From positions 1,612,001 through 1,676,000 of the forward strand of contig QYRS01000001.1 in assembly GCA_006503535.1 (NCBI GenBank): a stretch of DNA of 64,000 bases. Direction: 5' to 3'. Position numbers and translations under genes: made by a program. Below, in pieces: positions 44,886 through 56,018 of the stretch (position 1 is its first letter; each line of letters opens with the position of its first letter). Under the pieces are notes generated by a model. The model made no database searches, was not told the origin of the DNA, and worked only from the letters and a program-made list of their open reading frames with translations. Origin of the DNA: Arthrinium phaeospermum. Taxonomy: Eukaryota; Ascomycota; Sordariomycetes; Amphisphaeriales; Apiosporaceae.

Positions 44886-45275
44886 TGCAGGCGGGAGTAG
44901 TATGAATGCCAGTCCTGCTCGGGACTGGGGGTGCAGGGAGCGTTTCGAATGTTGACTGTTGAAGACAGACTCGAGTTCGAGAAGAAAGTTCAAGTCACTG
45001 CTTGGATCCAAATTTTACACTTGCACAAAACATAGTCAAATACAATGGAAAATAGTATTCTTGCTGTGGTTACAGTCTATTTTGCGTCGTATCTAGTTGC
45101 CAGGCGGATACGCTCAGCCGAAAATCATGCTTTCTCAGAGGGGAGGGCAGAAGATGTGTCGTTCTCAGCTGAAGGCCAGGAGGAGGAGCTCGGAAATTGT
45201 TCCATCTTTGCTTCGGATGACTCTAGTGGATTCACTGAGAATGTGTCGTAGGAGCGCGACTATCGAGTAGGAGAT
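44886..45275. other. Intergenic, 390 bp
   Basis: A plus-strand frame at 45045-45251 (68 codons, a hydrophobic start ILAVVTVYFASYLVA and an acidic tail) could encode a one-TM micropeptide, but has no other support. Confidence 0.25.
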
Positions 45276-45641
45276 TCAGAGAGCGTCCGCGTCTATCTCC
45301 CTACTCACAAACACATCATTTTTACTACCCTCGACAAATTCCCAGATCAACAAGTTGTCAACCCATTCGCGAGCTTCTTCCTGACCCCAGATGGTGACGT
45401 AGAACCCGCCCGGCATATCGTCGCTTCTCACGATCTGGCCGGTCCGCGTCGGCACCGTCAGCTCGATGTAGGTGTTGTCCGTACCCCTATCCCTACCCTG
45501 ACTAACCATCAATCCCGTCTTCGTGGAGATATACTGCCTCCTCATGTGATCCACATACTTCCGGGCGTACCGGGCGTCCGGGAAATCGACCGTGAGATCT
45601 GTTTCAATCCCAGTTGGTTTTGCGTCGAGACCCAGCAACAT
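45276..45641 (-). CDS. Small hypothetical protein
   Basis: A frame of 121 residues from the ATG at 45641 (MLLGLDAKPTG). I do not recognise the family. It has an alternating charged/hydrophobic pattern typical of a small folded domain (TDLTVDFPDARYARKYVDHM, then GGFYVTIWGQEEAREWVDNL). It contains no signal peptide, membrane helix or low-complexity run. A good acceptor (TTTGCTTTCAG) lies about 70 bases upstream, with open frame between it and the ATG, so an upstream exon or spliced leader is possible. The neighbour upstream is a 2.4-kb gene-poor stretch. Real, but of unknown role, is the most I can say. Confidence 0.45.
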   Translation of the reverse strand: MLLGLDAKPTGIETDLTVDFPDARYARKYVDHMRRQYISTKTGLMVSQGRDRGTDNTYIELTVPTRTGQIVRSDDMPGGFYVTIWGQEEAREWVDNLLIWEFVEGSKNDVFVSREIDADAL

Positions 45642-48039
45642 GGTCGGCAGGAGAAGGGAGTTTCTAGTGTGAATGGACGTGTAGTTGGATGTATCTGAAA
45701 GCAAAATTCGATTTGATGTTTCAGATAAACATTTGGTTTGAAAGTCGTCGAATGCTGATATGGTAGTCCAAAAGCCGAAATAAGTCTCATATAAACACTC
45801 ATCAGCTATGATGATTGCATATATCCTTAAGGATGACTGGCCCCGACTATGTTCACAGTTTCTTAGTCCGGTGACTGCCCATTACTCCCATTCCTCGTAT
45901 TGGGAGTGAAAGATTGCCCACGATGCCGGTCTTAAGTCAGTAGGAATCCAGCCGAGCAGTATCTAACCAACTGTTAGCATCGCGGCTACAAACTTGCTGG
46001 CAAATTTGTGTTACTCACAACTACTGCAATGGTTGCACAGTCACGGTTCGAACTGTGTCGACAATCTATAAACACCGGCTGTCAAACAAATAAGCATGGA
46101 CTTATGAAATGACAGGGAGTTAATACAACTGGTGGTTAGCCTACAAGGGTCAGAAGGTGCACAATCCCAAGCACAGGTTAGTTGTGAGGAGACAAATTGA
46201 GCTACTCAGGGGTATACGCCTTTGAATGACATCTAGCCCAACAATACATTGGTGACTGCTTCGGCAAGAAAATAAAGAACTCTGTTTATACGTTTGGATG
46301 GCAATTAGGCAAGTCGCATCTTTCTGTCAATAGATGATGCATCGCTAAAGCATGATAGCAGGCCCGGGCCTGCCCAGGTAGTACATTCATAGCAGCAGTG
46401 TCTGTGGGCTAAGGAGCGACTGTACCTATTCAAGTATGCATAGATACATTGGTGAGAGCCGTATAGCGAAAAGAAAAGAAAAAACATGCGCTTTCCACCC
46501 CTCCATACCAAATTAGAGCGAAAAGCTACAAGGACAGACTCGTGGCCAAGAAGTCTTTCCCTAAGCTACCCTAAGAAGCCAACAAGACGGGAGTCGGCGA
46601 TCAGTGAGAGTAAAGTCCCGTACCCGTATACCAACAAATCATCTGTGCATGGCAATAGCCTTTTTTAGTAGGACTTCTCTTTTGAATACATTACTTTCGG
46701 GAGTTTGAGGGGGGGGATCAAATGAGCATAACAAGGATATAGTTGGAAGGAAAAGAAATAGAATTTGCCCAACTTACAGCTGCGTTCTTCATCCTCAGAA
46801 AATAAGTGTCCTTGTTTCAGGGGGTAGGGGCTATCTGGATCAGGCTGTGGTATCGGTGGGTTAGGGCCAGGAGAGGGAGGTGGAGGTGGGACAGGCATCG
46901 TGGTGGATGGATTTTCTGGTTATCAGGCAAGTTTTCTTAAAAAATCTCCGAATTATTTTACTTTGTGACTGTAGGCGTGAGGAAGTAAGTGCTGGTGCCA
47001 TGCCGTTCTGATTCACTGGAAAATTATCCCATTTATACCACTCATCTCGCCATCTAGTCTGGATGATCCTGTTCGCGAGTTGTTATGGCCAACCTAGACA
47101 AACACCTTCCAACAAATTAATACATTTTTGGAATCCTTTGATGATTCCAGGTCTTACTCAAGGTAGTCCTTGACGATATCAACAACAACAAAGAAAGAGC
47201 AACGTTATGGTGGGTGTGAGCCCCGAGCCAAGAATCCGGGTGTCACACAACGGACAGGAAAAGCCGAGAATGAGACAGCGATATCCTAGTCGAGTGTGAG
47301 CCCCGGGCCAAGAATTCCGGTGTAACGTTCAGGAGGCAAACAACATACACGGGGGGCCGAGAACGGGTTCCAACCGGAGCAAACCGGCACTTGCTATTTG
47401 GGGTTTACATTTTTCTTTGACTACATGGTTGTGTGGAATTTGAGCTGGTTTTTAACTTGATGTTTGATAGTACGGAGTTGCCCAACGACATACTTAGCAT
47501 GGCAAAGCAATGCACTGTCGAATAGACCGACCCAATCCAGATATCAGCCAGTCAGTCAATGTCAAGCTTGTCCCGATTTAGTCAAACATGGCTGCATGCG
47601 GTACGCTCGTGTTATGTGGTTGTCAATGTCACCTACGACAATACCTGTGCAGAATACGCTGTCTCTTCCAGACTCCTGAAGGCATCCAATCATTTTGGTC
47701 AGGGCCCATTCGTGAGCAAATTGTGAATCTTCCACTGTTGGCGTAGATTGGGTCAAGAAGCCAAGCAGCCATGTTGGTTGCGAACAAGATCTATCCTAGA
47801 GTCAAGCATGGCTTCTCATGTCTCTCCGGAGTTCAAGTTCATCTTTGCAAGCATCGATCCAAGCACACTGGTGGAGGCGTAGAGCGACAGTGCGCTCGCC
47901 ATGTTGACGTTAATGGTGTTCTCGATTGGCCTGGTCCAGGGGTTTGAGGAACATTTCCATTCGAACAACAGCAACGTCATGATCATTGCATGCGATACTG
48001 CCGGGAGTCTGGTCTAGCTTGTTTCTTCACTGTGGCTGA
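45642..48039. other. Gene-poor AT-rich stretch, 2.4 kb
   Basis: No gene is recognised. Short frames near 47560-47760 and 47790-47980 (minus) look protein-like in composition but match nothing I know. Two copies of a 32-base unit occur at 47215 and 47295 (annotated separately). This could be a graveyard of transposon fragments, though I cannot identify ends or a polymerase or transposase. Confidence 0.4.
47215..47326 (+). repeat. Two direct copies of a 32-bp unit
   Basis: TGTGAGCCCCGAGCCAAGAA... at 47215-47246 recurs at 47295-47326 with about 28 of 32 bases identical and 80 bases between starts. Copy one begins TGTGA and is followed by TCACA, which are inverted complements. Such units can be pieces of LTR or other dispersed repeats; I cannot name the element. 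Confidence 0.6.
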
Positions 48040-48666
48040 TCAGCCCTTGGGCGCGGCTCGCTCGAGATCATCTTCCCAGGCTTCGTGCAAGTCCCGTAAA
48101 CGTTCGACGACACTGAACCCAACTTTGGCGTCTATAATATCTTTCTGGTACCGGGTCATTTTCTTCAGCACATAATCGGAGACAGAGGACTGCTCCCGGC
48201 TGGTGGGTCGATCGATGCCGACGGAGATGCGCGACCATCTTGCGCCCTTGAACTGTTGGTTCTTCATGCTGGCATTGACGCTCTTGATGCCATTGTGGCC
48301 CCGGTGGCTCGCCGCCCACTTGCGTATCCGGACGTTGCCAAAATCCTCCTCGAGGTCGTCGTGCACGAGCACGACGCCAAGCTCTTCGGGCTGCAGGTTG
48401 TACCGGCTGAGGGTGTCGCGGTAGGCGGCGAGGAACCAGGGCCCCGAGATGTTCATCAGGGTTGGGCTCTGCAGCATCGTGTAGGGCGTGCCGGGCGAAG
48501 CCTGGCACGACTTGGCGCCATATCGTTCGGGGCTGAACCGGGGTTGTTGGGGCGCACCGAGGACTTTCTGGGCGGCGGCAAGGGCGAAGTGGCCGGCAGA
48601 GTGCAAAGTGTCGTAGTAGGGACCTGTGTTGCCCAGACTTATGACGAGGAATCGAGGACTGAACAT
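48040..48666 (-). CDS. Peptidyl-tRNA hydrolase, Pth type
   Basis: Single exon, 208 residues from the ATG at 48666 (MFSPRFLVISLGNTGP). It hydrolyses the ester bond of peptidyl-tRNAs released early from ribosomes; fungal members often act in mitochondria. Family features are in order: FLVISLGNTGPYYDTLHSAG, with the catalytic His and the Asn in LGN; LGVVLVHDDLEEDFGNVRI, with the conserved Asp; and HRGHNGIKSVNASM, the substrate-binding G-H-N-G. The C-terminus (DYVLKKMTRYQKD, then a helical tail) fits. The region before the first motif is short, so no cleavable presequence is clear. An in-frame GTG-led extension to 48735 would add a hydrophobic stretch and is less likely. The gene is divergent from the BAR gene across 730 bases. 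Confidence 0.85.
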   Translation of the reverse strand: MFSPRFLVISLGNTGPYYDTLHSAGHFALAAAQKVLGAPQQPRFSPERYGAKSCQASPGTPYTMLQSPTLMNISGPWFLAAYRDTLSRYNLQPEELGVVLVHDDLEEDFGNVRIRKWAASHRGHNGIKSVNASMKNQQFKGARWSRISVGIDRPTSREQSSVSDYVLKKMTRYQKDIIDAKVGFSVVERLRDLHEAWEDDLERAAPKG

Positions 48667-49398
48667 TGGAAGGATCGCAACGGCGCAAGTGCTGGCGAAA
48701 AGGAGTGACTGCACCAATGTCGTGATCGCATCCACCAGTGTCGAAGTTGAGACGGCTAGGATGTTGGATAAGACCAGAAAAAAAACTGACGTTTCGTTTC
48801 AGCTTCTTCCCCAAGATTTGGATGAACATCGATCTGCAGCTTCGGGATGATCCGAGCAGGGCCCATTAGTGCTAGCAGCCACAGACAGTTCCTTGGGATT
48901 GGGCTGAGATGGTGGCTTCGAGTGGCTGGGAGCGCCCGCACATAAGCCGGCAGTGCCTGCACGCCAGTGCTGACGGGCACCGACAAGCGCTGGGCAGAAC
49001 CGCTGGGGGATTTCCAGCGGGTGACGTTAGCGCGAGTTAGCGGCATGCTCAGCCACAACCAACTTCGTCACTGCTTGAGCGGGTTGACTGGGAAGCTGAG
49101 AGATCGATCACAGCCCACTTGCTTGTCTGGTTGATTGACGGCTTCCTGAAGATCCAAATCAAGCCCAATCACTCACCAACCTACACACACATTCACTCTC
49201 ACGCCACGACGATTTACACTTTACGACCGCCAACTTCGATAGATATACCCGACGTCGCATTTCCACTATTCGCTTTGCTTTTTCTTCCGACCGTAGTCCG
49301 TTGACAAAGTCGGATCAAGAAGCCACGACCAAGTCATTTTAGGCAGACAAGCGAAACATAGAACACTTAGAGCAAGGCACAGACACAACATCGCAAAC
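48667..49398. promoter_or_regulatory. Divergent intergenic region between Pth and BAR genes
   Basis: 732 bases upstream of both genes. A CT/CA-rich run just before 49399 (ACACACATTCACTCTCACG) is typical of constitutive fungal leaders. No coding sequence is seen. Confidence 0.4.
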
Positions 49399-50316
49399 AT
49401 GTCGTGGGCAGGTGAGTCTGCCCCAGAAATTGGCCCTTCATTGAGAGCCAGTCCTGACGAGCAAAATTACCAGGCTTCAAGAAGAATGTCAACCGCGCGA
49501 CGACGCAGGTCATGATGAAGACGGGCCACGTCGAGAAGACCAACGACCGCGATTATGAGGTAGAAGAGCGACGATTCCGCACGATGGAGGCCGCGTCGCT
49601 ACGATTACAAAAAGAAGCCAAGGGCTACCTCGATTCCCTCCGCGCCATGACGGCCTCCCAGATGCGTATAGCCGAGACGATCGATGCATTCTACGGCGAC
49701 TCCGGTGCCAAGGACGGTGTGAGCAGGAGCTACAAACAGGCGGTCGAGGACCTGGACTCGGAGACGATCAAAGCCATGGATGGCCCCTACCGAACCACAG
49801 TGCTAGAACCCATCAACCGGTTTTGCGCCTACTTCCCCGATGTGAATGAGTGTAAGCATGTCCACGACACCAAATACCCGCCTGCTACCCACTTTCTCCA
49901 TACTGAACAATCAAAATCTAGGCATCAAGAAGCGCGGCCACAAGCTGCTCGACTATGACGCTCTCCGAGCCCGAGTCAAGAAGTTGGCCGAGAAGCCCGA
50001 CAAGGATGTCACGAAACTGCCCCGCACCGAAAAGGAGATGGATATCGCCAGGGCGGCATACGAGCAACTCAACGAGCAATTGAGCAGCGAGCTGCCCCAG
50101 CTGATCGACCTCCGCGTTCCCTACCTCGACCCCAGCTTCGAAGCCCTCGTCAAGATCCAGCTCCGCTTCTGCGCCGAGGCGTACAGCCGAATGGCCCAGG
50201 TCCAGCAGTACCTGGACGCAGATACACGAGATCAGTACGCGCAAGGACATCTGGACGGACGGGTGGAACAGGTTTTGCAAGAGATCAGGGAGCTGAGTAT
50301 CAGCGGGACGGTTTGA
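49399..50316 (+). CDS. hob3: BAR-domain protein Hob3/Rvs161 (amphiphysin homolog)
   Basis: Three exons, 49399-49411 (13 bases), 49474-49851 and 49922-50316, with introns of 62 and 70 bp, give 261 residues, the usual Rvs161/Hob3 length. The tiny first exon encodes MSWA and joins to GFKKNVNRATTQVMMKTGHV, the amphipathic N-helix plus BAR start characteristic of this protein. Then come DRDYEVEERRFRTMEAASLR, EPINRFCAYFPDVNE and IKKRGHKLLDYDALRARV. It has no SH3 domain, which separates it from Hob1/Rvs167. The protein dimerises into a curved module that binds and bends membranes at endocytic and actin sites, working with Rvs167/Hob1. It is a housekeeping gene and is intact here. Confidence 0.95.
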
Positions 50317-51112
50317 TGTGTTTGAGCAGCAGGAGTCATGACATCACACACAAATGCAAGCAACAAATATATGCGCAGACACAACAGGGTTGGCATTGGT
50401 TCTGGCGTTCAGATAGGCTTATTAGGGATGCCGGTTGGTCGGCTTTTTTCTTGGGGCTTGATGGTTATTGCCCCTTGGTCGTAATGCCAGGCCCTACAGT
50501 TTTCTTCATGTGCCCTATTTTGGTACCAAAACTCCTATTCTTCGAGATAGTTCATGCTGTAGCGATCCAGAGGCCAGTAAAAATTCCCATGCTATACCAC
50601 TCTACTTCAGTGCTTAATGGCGTGCGTCTCGATTGACAAATCTTATGGTACGCACTTTGGATTCCAGGTCTGCACAAATCGGTTGTAGCGACTAGCTGAG
50701 CATGGCTTTAGTGAACGCCTCAAGCGACTTGACCTTCCGCATGGCTACGGGATAGGCAGGTGTTAGATTACCCCGCTAACCATAAAACCAAACTGCCTAC
50801 TTGAAATATCAGCTTCTGAATGAGAAAGAGACCCGGATGATCGATGCCGAGGAATCACGGATTGCGGATCATGCTGTTGACGTCAGTTATATCTGCCATG
50901 TCCGACTCCCCGTCGTCCGGGGTTATTCTGTTTGAGAGCGGCAACACCGCCCCGGACATCGCTCCATTAATAACTCCCTCCCTCCCCCACACCCCGGGTT
51001 TCAGTTCAGAAACCCAGTCCAGAGGAAGATCGACGCCAGGATAAAGAAGACAGGACGAAACGTAACGCCGCAACCTCATCTCATATTGTATCACCGACCC
51101 AATCAGCCAGCC
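50317..51112. other. Intergenic, 800 bp
   Basis: 3' flank of the BAR gene and promoter of the PLP-enzyme gene. No coding sequence is recognised. Confidence 0.4.
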
Positions 51113-52635
51113 ATGGCTCCTTCACAGGTCCCCTTCGGCGCCCCGATGCGGCACGCCCACTTCGCCTTCGCCCCTTCCTACACGCCATTGAACCACGGTT
51201 CTTACGGCACGCACCCGGTCTCGGTGCGGGCGGCGCACCTGGCCCTGCGCGCCGAGGTCGAGGCTGCGCCCGACCCTTTCATCGCCCTCGAGTTCTCGCG
51301 GCGGCTCGCGCGGCCCCGGCAGCTGGCGGCCCGGATGCTCCGCTGCCCCGTCGACGAGCTCGTCTTCGTCCCCAACGCCACCACGGGCATCGACACGGTG
51401 CTCAAGAACCTCGTCTGGCAGCCCGGCGACGTGATTCTGTGCTACGAGGTCGTCTACGGGTCCGTCGCCAACGGGCTCGAGTACCTCCGCGAGACCACGC
51501 CCGGGCTCGAGGTCCGCGTTGTGCACGTGCCGCTGCCCGTCGCGGACGACGACCTGGTGCGCGCCATGGTGGACGCGGCGCGGGAGGTGAACGCCACTCC
51601 CGGAAAACGCGTGCGCCTCGCCATCTGCGACACCATCGTCAGCGGGCCCGGGGCGCGCGTCCCGTTCGAGCGCCTCGTGCCCGCGCTGCAGGCCGAGGGG
51701 GCGCTGGTGCTGGTCGACGGCGCCCACGGCATCGGGCACGTCGACCTCGACCTGGGCGCGCTGCGCCCGGACTTCTTCGTCACGAACCTGCACAAGTGGC
51801 TCTTCGTGCCGCGCGGGTGCGCGGCGTTCGTGGTGCGGAAGGAGCACCAGCACCTGATCCGCACGACGCTGCCGACGAGCCATGGGTTTAAGCCCCGCAG
51901 GCCGCTGGGGGACGTGGTGAATGCGGATGCGGGCGAGGATTTCGTGGAGATGTTTAGTTTTACGGGGACGGCGGATACGACGAATTGGCTTTGTGTCGAA
52001 GGTGAGTCAAGGTCCCAACTCGGTGTCTACTTAGACTAGTTGCCCACCTAAAAGAGGGAGAGGTCGATACCCTCTTGTGATTTCCCACTGATATATCTGC
52101 TGCGCTAGCTGCTCTCAAGTTTCGCGAAGAGGTGTGCGGCGGCGAAGAGACGATCCGCGCCTACACCCACCACATCGCCCAAAGAGGCGGCGCCATCGCG
52201 GCCGAGGTCTTCGGCACCGAGGTGATGGACTGCCCCGGGTCGTCCATGCGGCAGTGCAACTTTACCAACGTGCGCATGCCGCTCGTGATGGAGGGCGGAG
52301 TCGGTGACGACGGGGCCTCCTCGGCGGCGATCCCCCGCGAACACGGCCACCTGGTCGCCGACTGGATCAAGGCCCGGGGCGTGGAGGAGAGCGGCATCTA
52401 CTTCCAGACGTTCCCCTACTACGGCAAGTGGCTATGGCGACTGAGCGGCATGATCTATGTCGAGGAGGCCGACTTTCGGAAGGGGGCTGAGGTGCTGAGG
52501 GCGTTGTGCGAGCGTGTGCGGAGGGGCGAGTATTTGCCTCGCAAGGATGGCACGGAAGAAGAAGCCAGTGACTCTGATGACCCTTCTTTTGACACGCCAA
52601 ACTCATCGCAGAGATCGTCCACCCATTGCAATTGA
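51113..52635 (+). CDS. Class V aminotransferase-fold PLP enzyme, Egt2 / isopenicillin-N-epimerase-like
   Basis: Two exons, 51113-52001 and 52109-52635, around a 107-bp intron give 471 residues. The N-terminal YTPLNHGSYGTHPVSV and the FVPNATTGIDTVLKNL loop that holds the PLP phosphate match the family. Next come LVLVDGAHGIGHVDLDLG (Asp contacts the pyridine nitrogen) and FFVTNLHKWLFVPRGCAAF, with the Schiff-base lysine in the HKW motif. The C-terminal domain includes MRQCNFTNVRMPL. Length and motifs fit the fungal Egt2-type C-S lyase, which makes ergothioneine from hercynylcysteine sulfoxide, and also isopenicillin-N-epimerase-like relatives. I cannot separate these by eye. It is cytosolic, with no signal. 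Start: the ATG at 51113 (MAPSQVPFG). Confidence 0.85.
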
Positions 52636-52789
52636 GTTTATTCTCTGCCACCTCGTCGAACTCAGCAGTCCCGCTTCTTCGGGTCCCAAAGGGGGTTTTG
52701 ACTTTCGCCATACCCAGGGACCAGAAACATCAACACAGCACACGCTCCCCCAGAGACATTCATATATCTAGATTACCCATGCCTCTATT
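52636..52789. other. 3' flank of the PLP-enzyme gene
   Basis: Short non-coding spacer before the tRNA-like sequence. Confidence 0.3.
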
Positions 52790-52867
52790 GACCGGGCCGG
52801 TGTAGCCTAGCGGTAGTATTATTAGAGTATGCTTAAAGGCAAGAGGGTTCAACTCCCTCTGCGGTCA
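52790..52867 (+). tRNA. tRNA-like sequence, isotype unclear, possibly degenerate
   Basis: An A-box-like TAGCCTAGCGG at 52803-52813 and a B-box GGTTCAACTCC at 52846-52856 are correctly spaced. The T-arm GAGGG-TTCAACT-CCCTC is perfect. The ends GACCG (52790-52794) and CGGTC (52862-52866) can pair, and six T's at 52869-52874 would stop Pol III. However, the D-arm and anticodon arm do not fold canonically and the acceptor-to-A-box distance is too long, so no anticodon can be called. It is either a decayed tRNA, a tRNA-derived element, or a fold I failed to find. Confidence 0.4.
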
Positions 52868-53059
52868 CTTTTTTCAGTCTGAGCTCCTTTCGTTTTAGGC
52901 CTTCCTTTCCTCTTTTTACCTACACGACAACCAGTGGCCATGACCAATGTAATTAAAACACTATGAGATCGAAATCCCATACATCAATGCCCACTTTTGG
53001 AGTCTTTCCTCGGTCACTTATGCTTTCTGCCCCAGTGTCCCCATGACTGTCGCATGTGC

Positions 53060-55245
53060 TCAAGTCCACTCATGCCAAGCTGCTTGGTGCCTCAGCGCCT
53101 CTTCGACCTTCTCATCCTCGTCGCCGAACTGGGGCCCCTCGGCGTCCAAGATGAAGCCCATCTCGCACCGATCGAAGCGGATGCTGCGCTCCCGCTCCTC
53201 GTAGAAGCGGTCCCAGCGTGGCGAGAGGGCGTCGGCAAGATCCCGGACGTCGCCGCCCGGGTGTAGCGCTTCCCAGGGCCGTGTGCACGTCTCGGCCCGG
53301 CACGACTTCAGCACGAACAGCAACGAGTCCAGGCGTGAGACCATCTTTCTCAGGGGTACGCCGTCCAGGGTGGTGGCGCTCGAGGTTTTGTTATTCTTTT
53401 CCTCTGCTGGATCCAGTAGGTTTGTCATTTGGCCCGGGTCCGTCTAAAAACGAACTATGGTCAGCTCAAATTCTTACAGTTCCCTTTAATTTGCCTCATC
53501 ACGGTGAGGGAGGACATAGTGGATACCAGCAAGGGAGAGCTCACGTTGAGATCGTACAGCTCGCGCTCGTTACTGCACCAGACCTGATAGTGCAAGTTGT
53601 ACCTCTCACCGGCGATGCGCAGGGCCTTGTACGTGTTGTTGAGGTACAGGCGTTTGTAGCCGTCGAAGAGGCGGCCCTCGTTGGACGCGAACCCCCAGTG
53701 CTCGACGGCCACGTGCTCGTGCCGATCCTCTTCCGCCGCCGCCGCCTTCGCCTCGGCAGATAGGGGTATGGCGAGTCCGTCGAAGTCGGACCGTAGTGGC
53801 GAACCGGCGATGGAGAGGAAGGTCGGGGCGAGGTCCGTGTGCGTCGTCACCAGGTCCGTCACCACGGCGCCCGCGGCGACGCCGGGACCGCGCACGATTA
53901 GGGGGATGTTGATGTCTTCTTCGAAGCTGGGTCGTGTGTGTCAGCGGATCAGACGCATACAGTCCTGTGATATGCACGACGACGTGTGGAGAGAACAGGA
54001 ATATATAGCTAAGGTGGTCTCGTCGTCTACTTACCTACACTGCTTCGCAGGCTGCAGACGGTGCTGTCCGATGTGGTAGCCATTGTCGGTTGTGTAGAAG
54101 ATGTACGTGTTGTCTAGCACACCGTTCCTCTCCAACTTCTCGACCACAGCATCGACCATCTCGTCAACGCCCTGCAGGGCCCGGAGCCGCTGCCGGTAGA
54201 AGTGGTCGTTGTAGTCGACGTTCTCTGGCGTCTGGCGCGGCAGCGCCCGGATCCAGCCGCCGCCCGACGATGGCTTTTCCGGGTTGAAGTTGGGCGTCCG
54301 GGGCACCGTCACGCCCGCGAAGAGGTGTTCGTGCCGCGCCATGGGCACGGGCGGCGTGAACTCGACGTCGCGGATGTCGCTGTGGCCGCCGTCCGCGAAG
54401 TTGGGGGACCAGATGTTGGCGTGCGGCGCGACGGGGGCGATGCCGAGGAAGAAGGGGCGGCGGTCGCGGTCCGCGATGGCCTCGCCTAGGAGGCCGAGCG
54501 CCTTTTCGGTGAGGACTTCGACGCTGTGGCGGCCTTCGTAGCTCACCGGGGCGTCGGTGTTGCGTTGGTAGGTGCTGTTCATGTACCAGTAGGTGAAGGG
54601 GTCCAGTAAAAAGTCCTGAGTGAACAACAGTCAGGCTGGTTCTTCCCTCGGTTCATAGGTATATCGCCTCACCGAGGCCGTCCATCCTGCCGCGTGTGGT
54701 TCGTGGTAATTGTCCACCGAGTGGGCGTTGAAGAGTTTCCCTGTGTAGTACGTGTTGTAGCCCGCATCTTGCAGCCAAATGGGCAGGTACTTGTCGTTCA
54801 ACCCCTGCTTAACGAACTTTGGATAGCCGCCTGGTTGAATCACGTCAGTCCAGCAATCCAGCGATCTTGATTCCTAAAGCCTACCGTATGGCGGGACCAC
54901 GTTGGTCACATTGGTGTTGTGCGCCGCTTTCCCTGTCATGAGCGTGGCCCTCGACGGGCAGCACAGGGCGGTCGTGCAGAAATGCTTCTTGTAAAACGTC
55001 CCATGGTTGATCAAGTGCTCTTTGACATATGGCATGTAATCAGTTGAGTTCATGTGGAGATCCTGGTCGTCCGTCAAGATGAGAACAATATTCGGGCGTG
55101 AGGCCGACTGCTCCTCTGGCCCAATAAGAGGTGACTGGTGAAGAGGGACTTGGCCACGGTACACATCATCTTCATCGCCGCCGGCCAATATCTGGGCTAC
55201 TGTCCCCAAGGCGGCAGCTAACAGGAGAATTGTCTGTCTCATCAT
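53060..55245 (-). CDS. Secreted sulfatase (arylsulfatase family)
   Basis: Five exons (55245-54885, 54830-54673, 54615-54035, 53926-53545, 53443-53060), introns of 54-108 bp, give 621 residues. A signal peptide follows MMRQTILLLAAALGTVAQI, so it is secreted. The metal site starts with NIVLILTDDQDLHM. The sulfatase signature is CCPSRATLMTGKAAH near residue 100; the first Cys of C-x-P-S-R is the formylglycine nucleophile, though whether fungi activate it is a separate question. Further conserved elements are GYNTYYTGKLFNAHS, the TTDNGYHIGQHRL loop with metal Asp-Asn and the histidine, and NTDPGQMTNL at the last junction. All junctions restore family sequence. It resembles fungal choline- or aryl-sulfatase-type enzymes; the exact substrate is unknown. 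Confidence 0.93.
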
Positions 55246-56018
55246 CGTCGAAGTGTTGGTGTGTAATGAACTGACTAAACGAATTCTCGACTGTTGGCAG
55301 TTGGTGCAGGCGAAGCTCCCCAATCTGTCATCTCGCGCTCCGGTGGCTACTCCAAGAATGCCCAAGAAACCATTCTCAATGATCCCTAACCAACTAAGGC
55401 GCAATTCAACAACGTGTGCTACCGTGTGATGAATTAATGAGGAAGGTCGCTGCAGGAGGTTCTCGAAGCGATTGGGTGCTTAATCTACGCCCCCATGCCA
55501 TGGGCATTCTATCCCTTGTCATTCTTTCCTGTTCCCACGCTGACCACGGCAGATAGATTGGTCTGGAAGTCAGTCAGCAGCCGGCAGCCGGGCAATATCA
55601 TGGTTGCACACAGCAAAGAGGGATCCCTTCCGGCTCTTACCCCGCATAACACCTCGGTGAAACCATGCCGGCTAAGATGGCGGTTACCAGATGACAGGGT
55701 TTTGGGTGGTCGCTATCACTACAAAGGGGAACTGGAATTGTATTTAGACCTGTTCTGGCCGATGACGTGCTTTTTCGATAAGCAGCGAGATGCAAGGCGT
55801 GGATCGGGAAGGGGGAGTGAGAACTCGGAGAGAAGAAGATATGTAGGGCAGATCAATCCAGTCAGTCGATTGGAAGAGTTGGGGTTGAACTGGAAGAGCA
55901 AGTTTGCGAACATCTCAGAACGGTCATCATCTTGAAAATTTGAAAGGGCAAGCTCGTGGACAACCCAGGATCAGAACGGTTCTCGTCGTCAAATCGAATT
56001 GCGTGCACACAAAACGCA
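55246..56018. other. Divergent intergenic region, 770 bp
   Basis: Promoters of the sulfatase (minus) and the MFS permease (plus), the two genes reading outward. A plus-strand frame at 55495-55935 has no family support. Shared regulation of sulfatase and permease is possible but not shown. Confidence 0.4.

Noticed and set aside
46486..46898. Short frames in the gene-poor stretch
   Set aside because: Low-complexity Lys/Ser/Pro translations without support; they overlap on both strands.
51122..51883. Minus-strand frame of 253 codons over the PLP-enzyme gene
   Set aside because: Antisense shadow; the plus strand has the Schiff-base lysine and phosphate-binding motifs.
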